64,000 nt of DNA from Cryobacterium psychrotolerans. GTDB taxonomy: Bacteria; Actinomycetota; Actinomycetes; Actinomycetales; Microbacteriaceae. The translations under genes were made by a program, and so were the position numbers. The DNA lies in the NCBI RefSeq assembly GCF_900101115.1, contig NZ_FNFU01000001.1:1-64000 (forward strand), given 5' to 3'. Below the pieces are notes generated by a model. The model saw only the letters and a program-made list of their open reading frames with translations, searched no databases and was not told the DNA's origin. This document shows, piece after piece, positions 38,008-46,729 of this stretch (its first letter is position 1; every line of letters begins with the position of its first letter).

Positions 38008-38047
38008 TGGACAGTCTATCTCCGCGGGGGTGTGGTTTTGGATAGTC
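38008..38047. promoter_or_regulatory. candidate regulator binding repeats
   Basis: TGGACAGTC (38008-38016) and TGGATAGTC (38039-38047) are direct repeats 31 bp apart, about three helical turns, in the 112-bp gap between the PucR gene and the aminotransferase gene. Confidence 0.35.
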
Positions 38048-38088
38048 CGTACGATGTCGCGGAGGGTGGCCTCGCCTACATTGAAGCC

Positions 38089-39498
38089 ATGGAATCATTG
38101 CCGCTTGCCCAGACTCGCCTGCTCCGCACCGCGATCCCGGGCCCCAGGTCCACGACCCTGCACGCCGAGCGCGTGCAGCACGTCTCGAGCGGATTCGGAG
38201 TCGCCCTGCCGGTGTTCATCGACCGGGCGGAGGGCGGCATCCTGCAGGATGTCGACGGCAACCGCATCATCGACTTCGCCTCGGGCATCGCGGTGACCAG
38301 CGTCGGGGCGAGTAACCCGCTCGTGCAGGCCCGGGTGCGTGACCAGCTGGCCCGGTTCACCCACACCTGCTTCATGGTGACGGAGTACGACTCGTTCACC
38401 GCGGTCTGCGAGTGGCTGAACACGCACACCCCCGGCGACTTCGAGAAGCGCACCGCGCTGTTCTCCACCGGCGCCGAGGCCGTGGAGAACGCCATCAAGA
38501 TCGCCCGGGCCGCCACCGGGCGGGAGAAGATCCTCGTCTTCGACGACGCCTACCACGGGCGTTCGCTGCTGACCATGGCGATGACCGCCAAGGAAAACCC
38601 CTACAAGACCAGCTTCGGGCCCTTCCCCGGCGAGGTGCACCGGGCGCCGATGGCGGCGCCGCTGCGCTGGCCGGGCGGAGCGGAGAACGCCACCGTCGAA
38701 GCGCTCGCCGGGGTCGAGGCGGTCCTGGCCGCGCAGGGAGCGGACACCTTCGCCGCCATGGTGATCGAGCCGATCCAGGGCGAAGGTGGCTTCATCGTGC
38801 CCGCCCCCGGCTTCCTGGCCGGGCTCCGCGACATCGCCGCCCGCCACGGAATCGTCTTCGTGCTCGACGAGATCCAGGCCGGAATGGGCCGAACCGGCCG
38901 GATGTTCGCCAGCGAGTACGAGGGAGTGGCCGGCGACCTCGTCGTCACCGGCAAGGCCCTCGGCGGAGGCCTGCCGCTCACCGCCGTGACCGGCCGGGTG
39001 GAGCTGATGAACGCCGTGCACGCGGGCGGCCTCGGCGGCACCTACGCCGGCAACCCGCTCGCCTGCGCCGCCGCACTCGGCGTCTTCGAGGCGTTCGAAA
39101 CCGGCGACCTGCTCGCCGGGGCGCTCCGCATCGAGGACACGGTGCGCCGGGTGCTCGAACCGCTCGTGACCGAGGACTTGCCGATCGTCGAATTCCGCGG
39201 CCGCGGCGCCATGCTCGCGATCGAATTCGCCGACGCCGCGACGCTCGAGCCGCGGCCGTTGCTCGCCGCGGCGGTCGCCGCGCGCTGCCACGCCCGGGGC
39301 GTGCTCGTGCTTGTCTGCGGAACGTACGGCAACGTCATCCGACTGCTTCCCCCGCTCGTGATCGGCCAGGAACTGCTCGAAGACGGGCTCGCGGTGCTCC
39401 GCGAGGCCGTCGAGTCGGTGTACGCCGACTCCACTGCCGGATCGACTGCCGACTCGACTGCCGGATCGGCCGTCGGCGCGGCGGCGGTCCGCGCGTGA
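38089..39498 (+). CDS. gabT: GabT-type omega-aminotransferase
   Basis: 469 residues, class III PLP aminotransferase. Seen: FSTGAEAVENAIKIARAATG, the PLP-contacting DDAYHGRSLLTMAMT, EPIQGEGGFIVPAPGFLAGL, FVLDEIQAGMGRTG with the cofactor Asp, and the Schiff-base Lys289 in VVTGKALGGGLPL. Members convert 4-aminobutyrate or 5-aminovalerate with 2-oxoglutarate to the semialdehyde and glutamate. The downstream glutaryl-CoA-type dehydrogenase favours 5-aminovalerate. The C-terminus carries a Ser/Thr/Ala repeat tail (ADSTAGSTADSTAGSA) absent from typical enzymes. The next gene overlaps by 4 nt. Confidence 0.88.
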   Translation: MESLPLAQTRLLRTAIPGPRSTTLHAERVQHVSSGFGVALPVFIDRAEGGILQDVDGNRIIDFASGIAVTSVGASNPLVQARVRDQLARFTHTCFMVTEYDSFTAVCEWLNTHTPGDFEKRTALFSTGAEAVENAIKIARAATGREKILVFDDAYHGRSLLTMAMTAKENPYKTSFGPFPGEVHRAPMAAPLRWPGGAENATVEALAGVEAVLAAQGADTFAAMVIEPIQGEGGFIVPAPGFLAGLRDIAARHGIVFVLDEIQAGMGRTGRMFASEYEGVAGDLVVTGKALGGGLPLTAVTGRVELMNAVHAGGLGGTYAGNPLACAAALGVFEAFETGDLLAGALRIEDTVRRVLEPLVTEDLPIVEFRGRGAMLAIEFADAATLEPRPLLAAAVAARCHARGVLVLVCGTYGNVIRLLPPLVIGQELLEDGLAVLREAVESVYADSTAGSTADSTAGSAVGAAAVRA

Positions 39499-41219
39499 GC
39501 GCCCCGACCACGATGAACGCCGACCCGAGCCACGACCCGCGCACGGGCGAGCAGCGCGGAAGCGTGCCGCACACGTCCCCGGAACGGGTCTCCGACATCC
39601 TGAGGCGGGCGCAGAGCGCGGCGGATCGCGTCGCCGAGACCAGCCCGGCGACGCGCCTCGGCTGGCTCACCGCCGTCGCCGAGGCCCTCACGGCACACGA
39701 CGAGGAACTCGTCGGGATCGCCCGCGAGGAAACCGGCCTCGGCCTGGACCGCCTGCGCGGCGAACTCGCCAAGTGCGCGGCCAGCACGCTCTTCTACGGC
39801 ACGGTCGCGGCCGAGGGCAGCTACCTCCAGGCCGGCACCGAGGGGATCGGCGGCGACTCCACCTTGTCCCGCTGGAACATCCCGGTCGGCCCGGTCGCTG
39901 TGTTCGGGGCGAGCAACTTCCCCTTCGGCTTCGGCGTGATCGGCCACGACGTGGCCTCGGCCCTCGCCGCCGGCTGCCCGGTGATCGTCAAGGCCCACCC
40001 GGCTCACCCTCGCCTGAGCGTGCGCCTGGCCGAAATCGTCACCGGCGCGCTCGCCGAGGCCGGCGCCCCGCCGGGCAGCTACGCCCTCGTCGTGGGCTTC
40101 GACGCCGGGCTGCAGCTCGTCGACGCCGCCGAGGTCACCGCGGTCGCCTTCACCGGCAGCCAGGGCGGCGGCATGGCCCTGGTCGACCGGGCCGCAGCCC
40201 GCGGCGTGCCGGTCTTCGCCGAAATGGGCACCGTCAACCCGGTCTTCGTGACCCCGGATGCCGCGGCGCGCGGCCAGGAGATCGCCGCCGGCTTCGTAGG
40301 GTCGTTCACCCTCGGGGCCGGACAGTTCTGCACCAAGCCCGGGCTGCTCTTCGCCCCCGCCGGCGCCGGCATCTTCGACGCCGTGCTCGCGGAGCTGGCG
40401 CAGGTCGAATCCGCCCCCCTGCTCACGGCCGGGATCGCCGCCGGCTACCGCGCGGGCGTGGCGCGGCTCGCCGAGGCGGCGGCCGCCGAGCCCGCCGTGA
40501 CGCAGGCCGCCGCGCATGCAGCCGAGCCCGCCGCCACCCAGGCCGCGCAGGCAGCCGCGCCCACGCCCCCCGCGCCCTCCGCGTCCGCCGCGTCCGCCGC
40601 GTCCGCCGCGTCCGCCGCGTCCGCCGCGTCCTCCGCGTCCGCCGCGTCCTCCGCGTCCGCCGAAACGCCGGCCGCCGAAGCCGAAGCCGGCGGCTATGCG
40701 GTCGCCCCGCGGGTCATCCTCGTGCGGCTGGACGACCTGCACCCGGGCTCCCGCCTGCTCGAGGAATGCTTCGGCCCCGTAGCGCTCGTCTGTGAATACG
40801 AGGATGCCCTGCAGGCGCTGGGCGCCCTCGTCCGGCTGCAGCCGAGCCTCGTCGCATCCGTCTTCACCGGCGGCCCGGGCGACCCGCAGTCGGCCGAGAT
40901 CGTGCGCCGGCTGCTCGGCCGGGTGGGCCGGGTCGCCCTCAACGCCTGGCCCACCGGAGTGGCCACGTCCTGGTCCATGCAGCACGGCGGACCGTGGCCG
41001 GCCACCTCGCGCTCCGATGCGACCAGCGTCGGCGCCGGGGCACTCGGCCGCTTCGTGCGGCCGGTCGCGGTGCAGAACGCCGAACCCGCCCACCTGCCGC
41101 CGGCCCTCCAGCCCGGCAACCCCTGGCGCATCCCGCGGCGAATCAACGGCAAACTGACAGTGCCGAGCGCGACAATGGCGACCGCGACAGCGCCGACCGC
41201 GACGGCGCCGAGCGAATGA
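39495..41219 (+). CDS. semialdehyde dehydrogenase of the 2,5-dioxovalerate dehydrogenase family
   Basis: 574 residues from GTG 39495 (GTGA overlap). Family-specific GASNFPFGFGVIGHDVASAL is near 138-157. The catalytic Glu243 is in FAEMGTVNP and the nucleophile Cys279 in GAGQFCTKPG. This branch oxidises small semialdehydes with NADP+. In this operon glutarate or succinate semialdehyde is the likely substrate. Residues about 329-400 are a low-complexity insertion with runs of SAA triplets, encoded by 9-bp GCGTCCGCC repeats. Without it the protein would have the usual 500 residues. A second, shorter repetitive tail (TATAPTATAPSE) ends the protein. Confidence 0.85.
   Translation: MSAPTTMNADPSHDPRTGEQRGSVPHTSPERVSDILRRAQSAADRVAETSPATRLGWLTAVAEALTAHDEELVGIAREETGLGLDRLRGELAKCAASTLFYGTVAAEGSYLQAGTEGIGGDSTLSRWNIPVGPVAVFGASNFPFGFGVIGHDVASALAAGCPVIVKAHPAHPRLSVRLAEIVTGALAEAGAPPGSYALVVGFDAGLQLVDAAEVTAVAFTGSQGGGMALVDRAAARGVPVFAEMGTVNPVFVTPDAAARGQEIAAGFVGSFTLGAGQFCTKPGLLFAPAGAGIFDAVLAELAQVESAPLLTAGIAAGYRAGVARLAEAAAAEPAVTQAAAHAAEPAATQAAQAAAPTPPAPSASAASAASAASAASAASSASAASSASAETPAAEAEAGGYAVAPRVILVRLDDLHPGSRLLEECFGPVALVCEYEDALQALGALVRLQPSLVASVFTGGPGDPQSAEIVRRLLGRVGRVALNAWPTGVATSWSMQHGGPWPATSRSDATSVGAGALGRFVRPVAVQNAEPAHLPPALQPGNPWRIPRRINGKLTVPSATMATATAPTATAPSE
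40580..40662. repeat. 9-bp GCGTCCGCC repeat inside a gene
   Basis: About nine units, some with CTCC in place of GCC, encoding the Ser-Ala-Ala run of the aldehyde dehydrogenase insertion. The frame is preserved by the unit length. Confidence 0.92.
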
Positions 41220-42409
41220 CGTCCTCCACCCTGACGAAAGTGAACCCCATGATCGACACCTCAGACCTGATCGACATCGAGTCCCTCCTCAGCGCCGACG
41301 AGGTGGCGCTCCGCGCCTCCGTGCGTTCGTTCGTCGACTCGAGCATCCGGCCGAATATCGCGCGCTGGTACGAGAACGGCGTCTTCCCGCTCGAGATCGT
41401 GCCGGAGATGGCGAAGCTGGGCCTGCTCGGAATGCACCTCACGGGCTACGGATGCCCGGGCCGCAGCTCCGTCGACTACGGCCTGGCCGCGCTGGAGCTC
41501 GAGGCCGGCGACTCGGGCCTGCGCACCTTCGTGAGCGTGCAGGGATCCCTGGCCATGAGCGCCATCCACAAGCACGGCTCGGAGGAACAGAAGAACGAGT
41601 GGCTGCCGAAAATGGCGGCCGGCGAGGCGATCGGATGCTTCGGCCTGACCGAGCCCGGCTCGGGCTCCGACCCCGGCAGCATGACCACGTACGCCCTCCG
41701 CGACGGCGACGACTGGGTGATCACCGGAACCAAGCGGTGGATCGGGCTGGCCTCCGTTGCCCAGGTCGCCGTGATCTGGGCGATGACCGACGACGGGGTG
41801 CGCGGTTTCGTCGTGCCCACCGAGACGGCCGGATTCACCGCCACGGTGATCGGATCCAAGCTCTCCATGCGGGCCTCCATCCAGTGCGAGATCGACCTCG
41901 ACAACGTGCGCCTGCCCGCCTCGGCCATGCTGCCGAAGGCCAAAGGGCTGAGCGGCCCGTTCTCCTGCCTGAACGAGGCGCGCTACGGCATCATCTGGGG
42001 CGTCATGGGCGCCGCGCGCGACAGCTACCTCACCGCCCTCGAATATGCCGGCGAGCGCATGCAGTTCGGCAAGCCCCTGTCGGGCTACCAGCTGACGCAG
42101 TCGAAGCTCGTCGACATGGCCCTGGAGATCAACAAGGGCACCCTGCTCGCCCTGCACCTCGGCCGGCTGAAAGACGCCGGCACCCTGCAGCCGCACCAGA
42201 TCTCGATCGGCAAGCTGAACAACACCCGCGAGGCGATCGCCATCTGCCGTGAGGCGCGCACCGTGCTCGGCGGCAACGGCATCACCCTTGACTACTCCCC
42301 GCTGCGCCACGCGAACAACCTCGAGAGCGTGCGCACCTACGAGGGGACCGACGAGGTGCACACGCTGATCATCGGCAACCACATCACGGGCATTCCCGCC
42401 TTCCGCTAG
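41216..42409 (+). CDS. glutaryl-CoA-type acyl-CoA dehydrogenase
   Basis: 397 residues from the ATG at 41216 that overlaps the previous stop (ATGA). The flavin/substrate motif CFGLTEPGSGSDPGSM is the glutaryl-CoA dehydrogenase version, and the catalytic base is Glu376 in RTYEGTDEVHTLIIG. ITGTKRWIGLASVAQVAVIW is also characteristic. Such enzymes oxidise and decarboxylate glutaryl-CoA to crotonyl-CoA, passing electrons to ETF. It is the third gene of the aminotransferase operon. Electron-transfer genes are not nearby. Confidence 0.87.
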   Translation: MTSSTLTKVNPMIDTSDLIDIESLLSADEVALRASVRSFVDSSIRPNIARWYENGVFPLEIVPEMAKLGLLGMHLTGYGCPGRSSVDYGLAALELEAGDSGLRTFVSVQGSLAMSAIHKHGSEEQKNEWLPKMAAGEAIGCFGLTEPGSGSDPGSMTTYALRDGDDWVITGTKRWIGLASVAQVAVIWAMTDDGVRGFVVPTETAGFTATVIGSKLSMRASIQCEIDLDNVRLPASAMLPKAKGLSGPFSCLNEARYGIIWGVMGAARDSYLTALEYAGERMQFGKPLSGYQLTQSKLVDMALEINKGTLLALHLGRLKDAGTLQPHQISIGKLNNTREAIAICREARTVLGGNGITLDYSPLRHANNLESVRTYEGTDEVHTLIIGNHITGIPAFR

Positions 42410-42480
42410 GCACCCGTCGGGTAGCAGTCGCGCGGGTATCGCTGCGGGGGAGTTACGCGGGCACTGCGCCGGTGCGCGTG

Positions 42481-42510
42481 AGTTGCGCCACGCGCGAAGT
42501 GGCGCACTAC
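42481..42510. repeat. hairpin between convergent genes
   Basis: AGTTGCGCCAC pairs with GTGGCGCACT around GCGCGAA, with one bulged T. It lies between the acyl-CoA dehydrogenase and the response regulator, 3' of both. There is no T-tract; it may be a weak bidirectional terminator or a further palindrome family with one copy here. Confidence 0.55.
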
Positions 42511-42546
42511 CCGCGAAGCGCGGGGCGGGCGAGCCGGGTGCGGTCG

Positions 42547-43233
42547 CTACCGGGGCGCCGGGCCGAGCCAGGAGTAGCGGCGCTGGGGGCGTCCGGTCTG
42601 GCCGTAGCGCAGCGCAACGGCGGCCTGCCCGAGCAGCACGAAGTGCTCCAGGTATTTACGGGCCACCACCCGCGACAGGCCCAGCTCCTCGGCGCACTCG
42701 GACGCGGCCAGGTCCAGGTCGGAGTCCTTCAGCGCACGTTCGATCAGCACGGCGGTCTCCTTGCTCAGCCCCTTGGGCAGGGGCGGCAGCGGGGCCACGC
42801 CCGACGCCGAGCCGAGGGCCTGGTCCAGGTCGCTCTGGCTGAGGTCGCCGGGGCGCCCGAGCACGCGCCGGCGTTCGGCGTACCCGGCGAGCCGTGCCTG
42901 CAGCTCGGTGATCTTGAACGGTTTGAGCAGGTAGCTCACGATGCCCCCCTGCAGCGCAGCGCTGACCGTCTCCGACTCGCGGGCGGCGCTGAGCACGAGG
43001 AAGTCCAGGTCGTACCCGTGCTCGCGGGCGCGACGGATGACGTCGAGCCCGGTCGTGTCCGGAAGGTAGATGTCCAGCAGCACGAGCTGAGGCCGCAGCG
43101 TGCCGATCAGGTCCAGTGCCTCAGCGCCGGAATGCGCCACCCCCACGACGCGAAAACCGGGCAGCTGTTCGACGATGCGCTCGTGGGCGCGAGCGACCAT
43201 GAAGTCGTCGTCAACGATCAGCACGTCATACAT
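42547..43233 (-). CDS. CitB/DcuR-type response regulator
   Basis: 228 residues. The receiver domain has the acidic pocket in VLIVDDDFMVARAHERIV and the phospho-acceptor Asp in LVLLDIYLPDTTGLDVI, with the Lys in SYLLKPFKITELQAR. The C-terminal part (KETAVLIERALKDSDLDLAA, then ELGLSRVVARKYLEHFV) is the helix-turn-helix of the CitB family, which switches on carboxylate uptake or catabolic genes. The first codons overlap the end of the sensor gene by 8 nt. The divergent tctCBA operon is the likely target. Confidence 0.88.
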   Translation of the reverse strand: MYDVLIVDDDFMVARAHERIVEQLPGFRVVGVAHSGAEALDLIGTLRPQLVLLDIYLPDTTGLDVIRRAREHGYDLDFLVLSAARESETVSAALQGGIVSYLLKPFKITELQARLAGYAERRRVLGRPGDLSQSDLDQALGSASGVAPLPPLPKGLSKETAVLIERALKDSDLDLAASECAEELGLSRVVARKYLEHFVLLGQAAVALRYGQTGRPQRRYSWLGPAPR

Positions 43234-44965
43234 GGAGGGTCTCCCGACCTGTGGGCTCGAGGCCTGTGGGCTCGACGGGTTCGCCGGGGGCTCCGGATGC
43301 GCGCGCGACGGTCGGCAGGACCGCCTCGAACACCGCTCCGCCGTCGTTTCGGTAGCCGACCCGGCCGCCGCGGCGGGTGGCGACGAGGTGCACGATCGCC
43401 AGGCCGAAGCCGTGGTCGGCGGCGCCCGACGACGTCGATTTCGATGTGACCCCGGCCTCGAACACGCGGTCGATCAGGGCGGAGTCGACCCCGGGCCCGG
43501 TGTCGCGCACGACGACGCGAACCAGAGCACCGGCAGCATCCGCCCCCGCAGCATCCGGCCCCGCCGCACCCGGCCCCACCACCCGCACGTCGACCGAGAC
43601 GTGCCGGGTCGCCGCCCCGGTCACCGCGTCCAGGGCGTTGTCGACGAGGTTGCCGATCACCGTCACGAGGTCGACCGACATCGCCTCGTCCACCCTGGGC
43701 AGCGCGGAATCGGCCGTGAGCGTGAGGTCGGCTCCGCGCTCGCGGGCGAGCGACGTCTTCGCGATCAGCAGCGCGGCGACCGCGGGTTCGTTGATCCGGG
43801 TGAGCACCGTGCTGTCCAGCTCGGAGCGGTCGCGGGAGACCGCATCGATGTAGTCGACGGCCGCATCCGTGTCGCCGAGCTGCATCAGCATCGAGATCGT
43901 GTGCAGCCGGTTCGCGAACTCGTGGGTCTGCGCGCGCAGGGTTTCGGTTGCCTGCCTGCTGCTGCCCAGGTCGTGCTGCAGCGTGACCAGCTCGGTGCGG
44001 TCGCGGAGCGTCGTCACCACCTCGGGTTTGGAGCGGGGCGGATGAATCGTGGTCTGGTTGAGCACGAGCAGCACCCCCCGGTTGACCAGGGGCGTGTCGC
44101 GGTCGTTGGCACCGTGCGAACGCAGCGCCCGCTCGGCCTCTCCGCCCAGCCCGACACCGTCGACGGGACGGCCGACCGCGTCGTCGGGCAGCCCGAGCAG
44201 CGACCGGGCGCTGTCGTTGGCGAGGGTGATGATGCCGTCCGCGTCGACCGCGATGACGCCCTCATGGATGCCGTGCAGCATGGCCTCCCGGTGCTCGACC
44301 AGGCGGCCGATCTGCTCCGGCTCCAGGCCCAGGGTCTGGCGTTTGACCCGGGCGGCGAGCCACCACGAGCCGGCGGCGCCGAGGATGCCGGCGACGCCGA
44401 GGTAGGTGAGCAGGTTCGGGGCCGCAACCGAAAACAGGCCGGCCAGGGTGGGGAACCGGCGCCCGGCGACGACCGTGCCGATGAGTTCGCCCGAGTTCGA
44501 GAGCACGGGCACCCGGCCGACGACATGGTCGACGGTCCCGAGCTGCGCCACTCCGGCCCAGGCGCCGTCGTAGCCCTTCCGGTCGACATTGAGCTGCACG
44601 GTGGTGCCGAGCATGCGCGGGTCGGCGGGGGAGGCGAGCACCAGGCCGGCGGCATCCGTCACGATGAGTTCGTCGACCCCGGTCGTGGTGCGCAGCGACT
44701 CCACCGGCGAGGCGAGTTTCCGCGGCGCCGAGTCGCTGGCGAGCAGGCTGCGGAGCAGGGGATTGGCGGCCGTGTATTCGGCGACGGTGAGCATCCGTCG
44801 CTGCTGGCCGCTGTCGAAAATGTTGCGGGTCTGTTCGAGCGAGATGGCGGTCACGGCGACGAGCACGATGGCGAGCAGGGTGAGCTGGAAGACGAGCAAC
44901 TGGCGGGTGAGGCTGAGGCGGGGGCGCGCCTGCGACGGTGCAGAGGACGGCGACTGTGACTGCAT
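43226..44965 (-). CDS. CitA/DcuS-type sensor histidine kinase
   Basis: 579 residues from ATG 44965 (GGGAGGG upstream). TM1 is LLVFQLTLLAIVLVAVTAIS. An extracytoplasmic PDC-like sensor of about 130 residues (DELIVTDAAGLVLASPADPR) follows, then TM2 near LLTYLGVAGILGAAGSWWLA, a PAS domain (AMLHGIHEGVIAVDADGIIT), and a kinase core with His in LRAQTHEFANRLHTISMLMQ. The ATPase motifs are GNLVDNALDAV and DTGPGVDSALIDRVFEAGVT. This family senses citrate or C4/tricarboxylates outside the cell. An Ala/Asp/Gly-rich patch (GPDAAGADAAGA) lies within the ATPase domain. Confidence 0.88.
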   Translation of the reverse strand: MQSQSPSSAPSQARPRLSLTRQLLVFQLTLLAIVLVAVTAISLEQTRNIFDSGQQRRMLTVAEYTAANPLLRSLLASDSAPRKLASPVESLRTTTGVDELIVTDAAGLVLASPADPRMLGTTVQLNVDRKGYDGAWAGVAQLGTVDHVVGRVPVLSNSGELIGTVVAGRRFPTLAGLFSVAAPNLLTYLGVAGILGAAGSWWLAARVKRQTLGLEPEQIGRLVEHREAMLHGIHEGVIAVDADGIITLANDSARSLLGLPDDAVGRPVDGVGLGGEAERALRSHGANDRDTPLVNRGVLLVLNQTTIHPPRSKPEVVTTLRDRTELVTLQHDLGSSRQATETLRAQTHEFANRLHTISMLMQLGDTDAAVDYIDAVSRDRSELDSTVLTRINEPAVAALLIAKTSLARERGADLTLTADSALPRVDEAMSVDLVTVIGNLVDNALDAVTGAATRHVSVDVRVVGPGAAGPDAAGADAAGALVRVVVRDTGPGVDSALIDRVFEAGVTSKSTSSGAADHGFGLAIVHLVATRRGGRVGYRNDGGAVFEAVLPTVARASGAPGEPVEPTGLEPTGRETLHV

Positions 44966-45071
44966 CTGCCCTCCCGTCGGCCGGCCCGGGCCATCGTCGG
45001 CCCCGGCGCACGGGCCGCGCGCGGCGGCCCTAACAAATAGTCCCTCAGAATGGGGAAGGAAGGAAACTCGG

Positions 45072-45107
45072 CCACAAGCTACACAACGTCCTCTAACACC
45101 ACAAGTT
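45072..45107. promoter_or_regulatory. candidate direct repeats upstream of tctC
   Basis: CCACAAGCT (45072-45080) and CCACAAGTT (45099-45107), 27 bp apart, in the 217-bp divergent gap between the sensor gene and tctC. They are plausible response-regulator sites. Confidence 0.25.
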
Positions 45108-45182
45108 GCAGGGGCTGCGGCGCTCCTGCGCATCATGGTCACGGTCGGCGACGATGCCGGCCTTCAATCGAAGAGGATTGCA

Positions 45183-46214
45183 ATGCGCACATCAGCCCGG
45201 CTCAAGCCAGCACCCACGCGTCTGATCGGCACCACGGCCGTCGCCGCCACACTCATCCTGGCGCTCAGCGCCTGCGGCGTCACCGGCACCACCGCGAGCA
45301 CCGCGGAGGCAACGGCCGACGGCCCGCTCAAGAACATCCAGGTGATGATCCCCAACGCCCCGGGCAGCGGCTACGACGTCACCGGCCGCGCCGCGGTCAA
45401 GGTGATGGACGAAATCGGCGTCACCACGGGCACCGAGGTCACCAACCTGGCCGGCGCCGGCGGCACGGTCGGCCTGGCCCGCACCCTCACCGAGAAGGGC
45501 AACAAAGACTTCCTGCTCATGATGGGTCTCGGCGTCGTCGGCGCCGCCTACACGAACGAGACGGATGCCAAGGTCGCGGATGCGACTCCCATCGCCCGCC
45601 TGATCGAGGAGGCCGGCGCCATCTTCGTGCCGACCGACTCCCCGTACAAGACCCTCGACGACCTCATCGTCGCCTGGAAGAAGAACCCCGGCGCGTTCCC
45701 GGTCGGCGGCGGATCCTCGCCCGGCGGGCCCGACCACCTGCTGCCGATGCAGCTCGCCGACGCCGTCGGCATCGAGGCCGGCGACGTGAACTTCGTCAGC
45801 TACGACGGCGGCGGCGAGCTGCTGCCGGCGATCCTCGGCGGCAAGCTGCAGTTCGCGGCCTCCGGCTACGGCGAATTCCTCGAGCAGGTCAAGGCCGGCG
45901 AGCTGCGCGTTCTCGCCGTGACCAGCGAAGAGCGAGTCCCCGTTCTGCCGGATGCCCCCACCCTCAAGGAGCAGGACGTCGACCTGGTCTTCACCAACTG
46001 GCGCGGACTGCTCGCGGCACCGGGCCTCAGCAAGGCCGAGACGGCCAGGCTCGTGACGGCCGTCACGGCCATGCACGACAGTGACGAGTGGGCACAGGTG
46101 CTCGAGGACAACGGCTGGACGGATGCCTTCATCACCGGAGACGACTTCGCCTCCTTCCTGACCGAGCAGGACGAGCGCGTCGCCACCGTGCTCACCGATC
46201 TGGGACTGGTGTGA
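45183..46214 (+). CDS. tctC: TctC: tripartite tricarboxylate transporter binding protein
   Basis: 343 residues. The lipoprotein signal ends in LALSACGV. The body is the Bug/TctC fold: [60 protein letters not shown] and [20 protein letters not shown]. It binds a carboxylate outside the membrane and hands it to TctAB. AGAGGA precedes the ATG. It overlaps tctB by 4 nt (GTGA). Confidence 0.9.
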   Translation: MRTSARLKPAPTRLIGTTAVAATLILALSACGVTGTTASTAEATADGPLKNIQVMIPNAPGSGYDVTGRAAVKVMDEIGVTTGTEVTNLAGAGGTVGLARTLTEKGNKDFLLMMGLGVVGAAYTNETDAKVADATPIARLIEEAGAIFVPTDSPYKTLDDLIVAWKKNPGAFPVGGGSSPGGPDHLLPMQLADAVGIEAGDVNFVSYDGGGELLPAILGGKLQFAASGYGEFLEQVKAGELRVLAVTSEERVPVLPDAPTLKEQDVDLVFTNWRGLLAAPGLSKAETARLVTAVTAMHDSDEWAQVLEDNGWTDAFITGDDFASFLTEQDERVATVLTDLGLV

Positions 46215-46729
46215 CCACCCCCAGCTCACGGGGTGGACCAGGACTGCTGCACGGTCGCTCCGAGCTGGGCGTCGCCGCCCTGCTCGGGGCGCTTGCGGTG
46301 ATCGTCGCCGTCGACACCGCCAACATCCGCCAGACCGCCGTCAACTCCGGCGTGATGGGCCCGCAGGTCGTTCCCGCCATCATCGCGACCGGCCTGGCCC
46401 TGTGCGCGATCGCGCTCGCGATCAGCGTTCTGCGCGGAGGGCACGCCGACCCCGAAGAGGGCGAAGACATCGACCTCTCCATCCCGGCGCACTGGCCGAC
46501 GGTCTTCGGCCTGGCCGGCCTGATCCTTGGCTACGCGCTGGTGCTCGACCCGCTCGGCTATGTGGTCGCCAGCAGCATCCTCTTCTACGGTTCGGCGTTG
46601 CTGCTCGGCTCCCGGCGCTTCGTCTGGGCCCTGCTCATCGGCGTCGCGCTGTCCGTGGCGACGTTCTACGGTTTCGTACTTGGCCTCGGCATCCCCCTGC
46701 CGGCCGGCCTGCTGACGGGAATTCTCTGA
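46211..46729 (+). CDS. tctB: TctB: tripartite tricarboxylate transporter small membrane subunit
   Basis: 172 residues with four membrane segments ([60 protein letters not shown] and [20 protein letters not shown]). Length and position between tctC and tctA identify it as the small subunit; its sequence is poorly conserved in all species. Start GTG 46211 overlaps the tctC stop. It shares one base with the tctA start. Confidence 0.88.
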   Translation: MTTPSSRGGPGLLHGRSELGVAALLGALAVIVAVDTANIRQTAVNSGVMGPQVVPAIIATGLALCAIALAISVLRGGHADPEEGEDIDLSIPAHWPTVFGLAGLILGYALVLDPLGYVVASSILFYGSALLLGSRRFVWALLIGVALSVATFYGFVLGLGIPLPAGLLTGIL

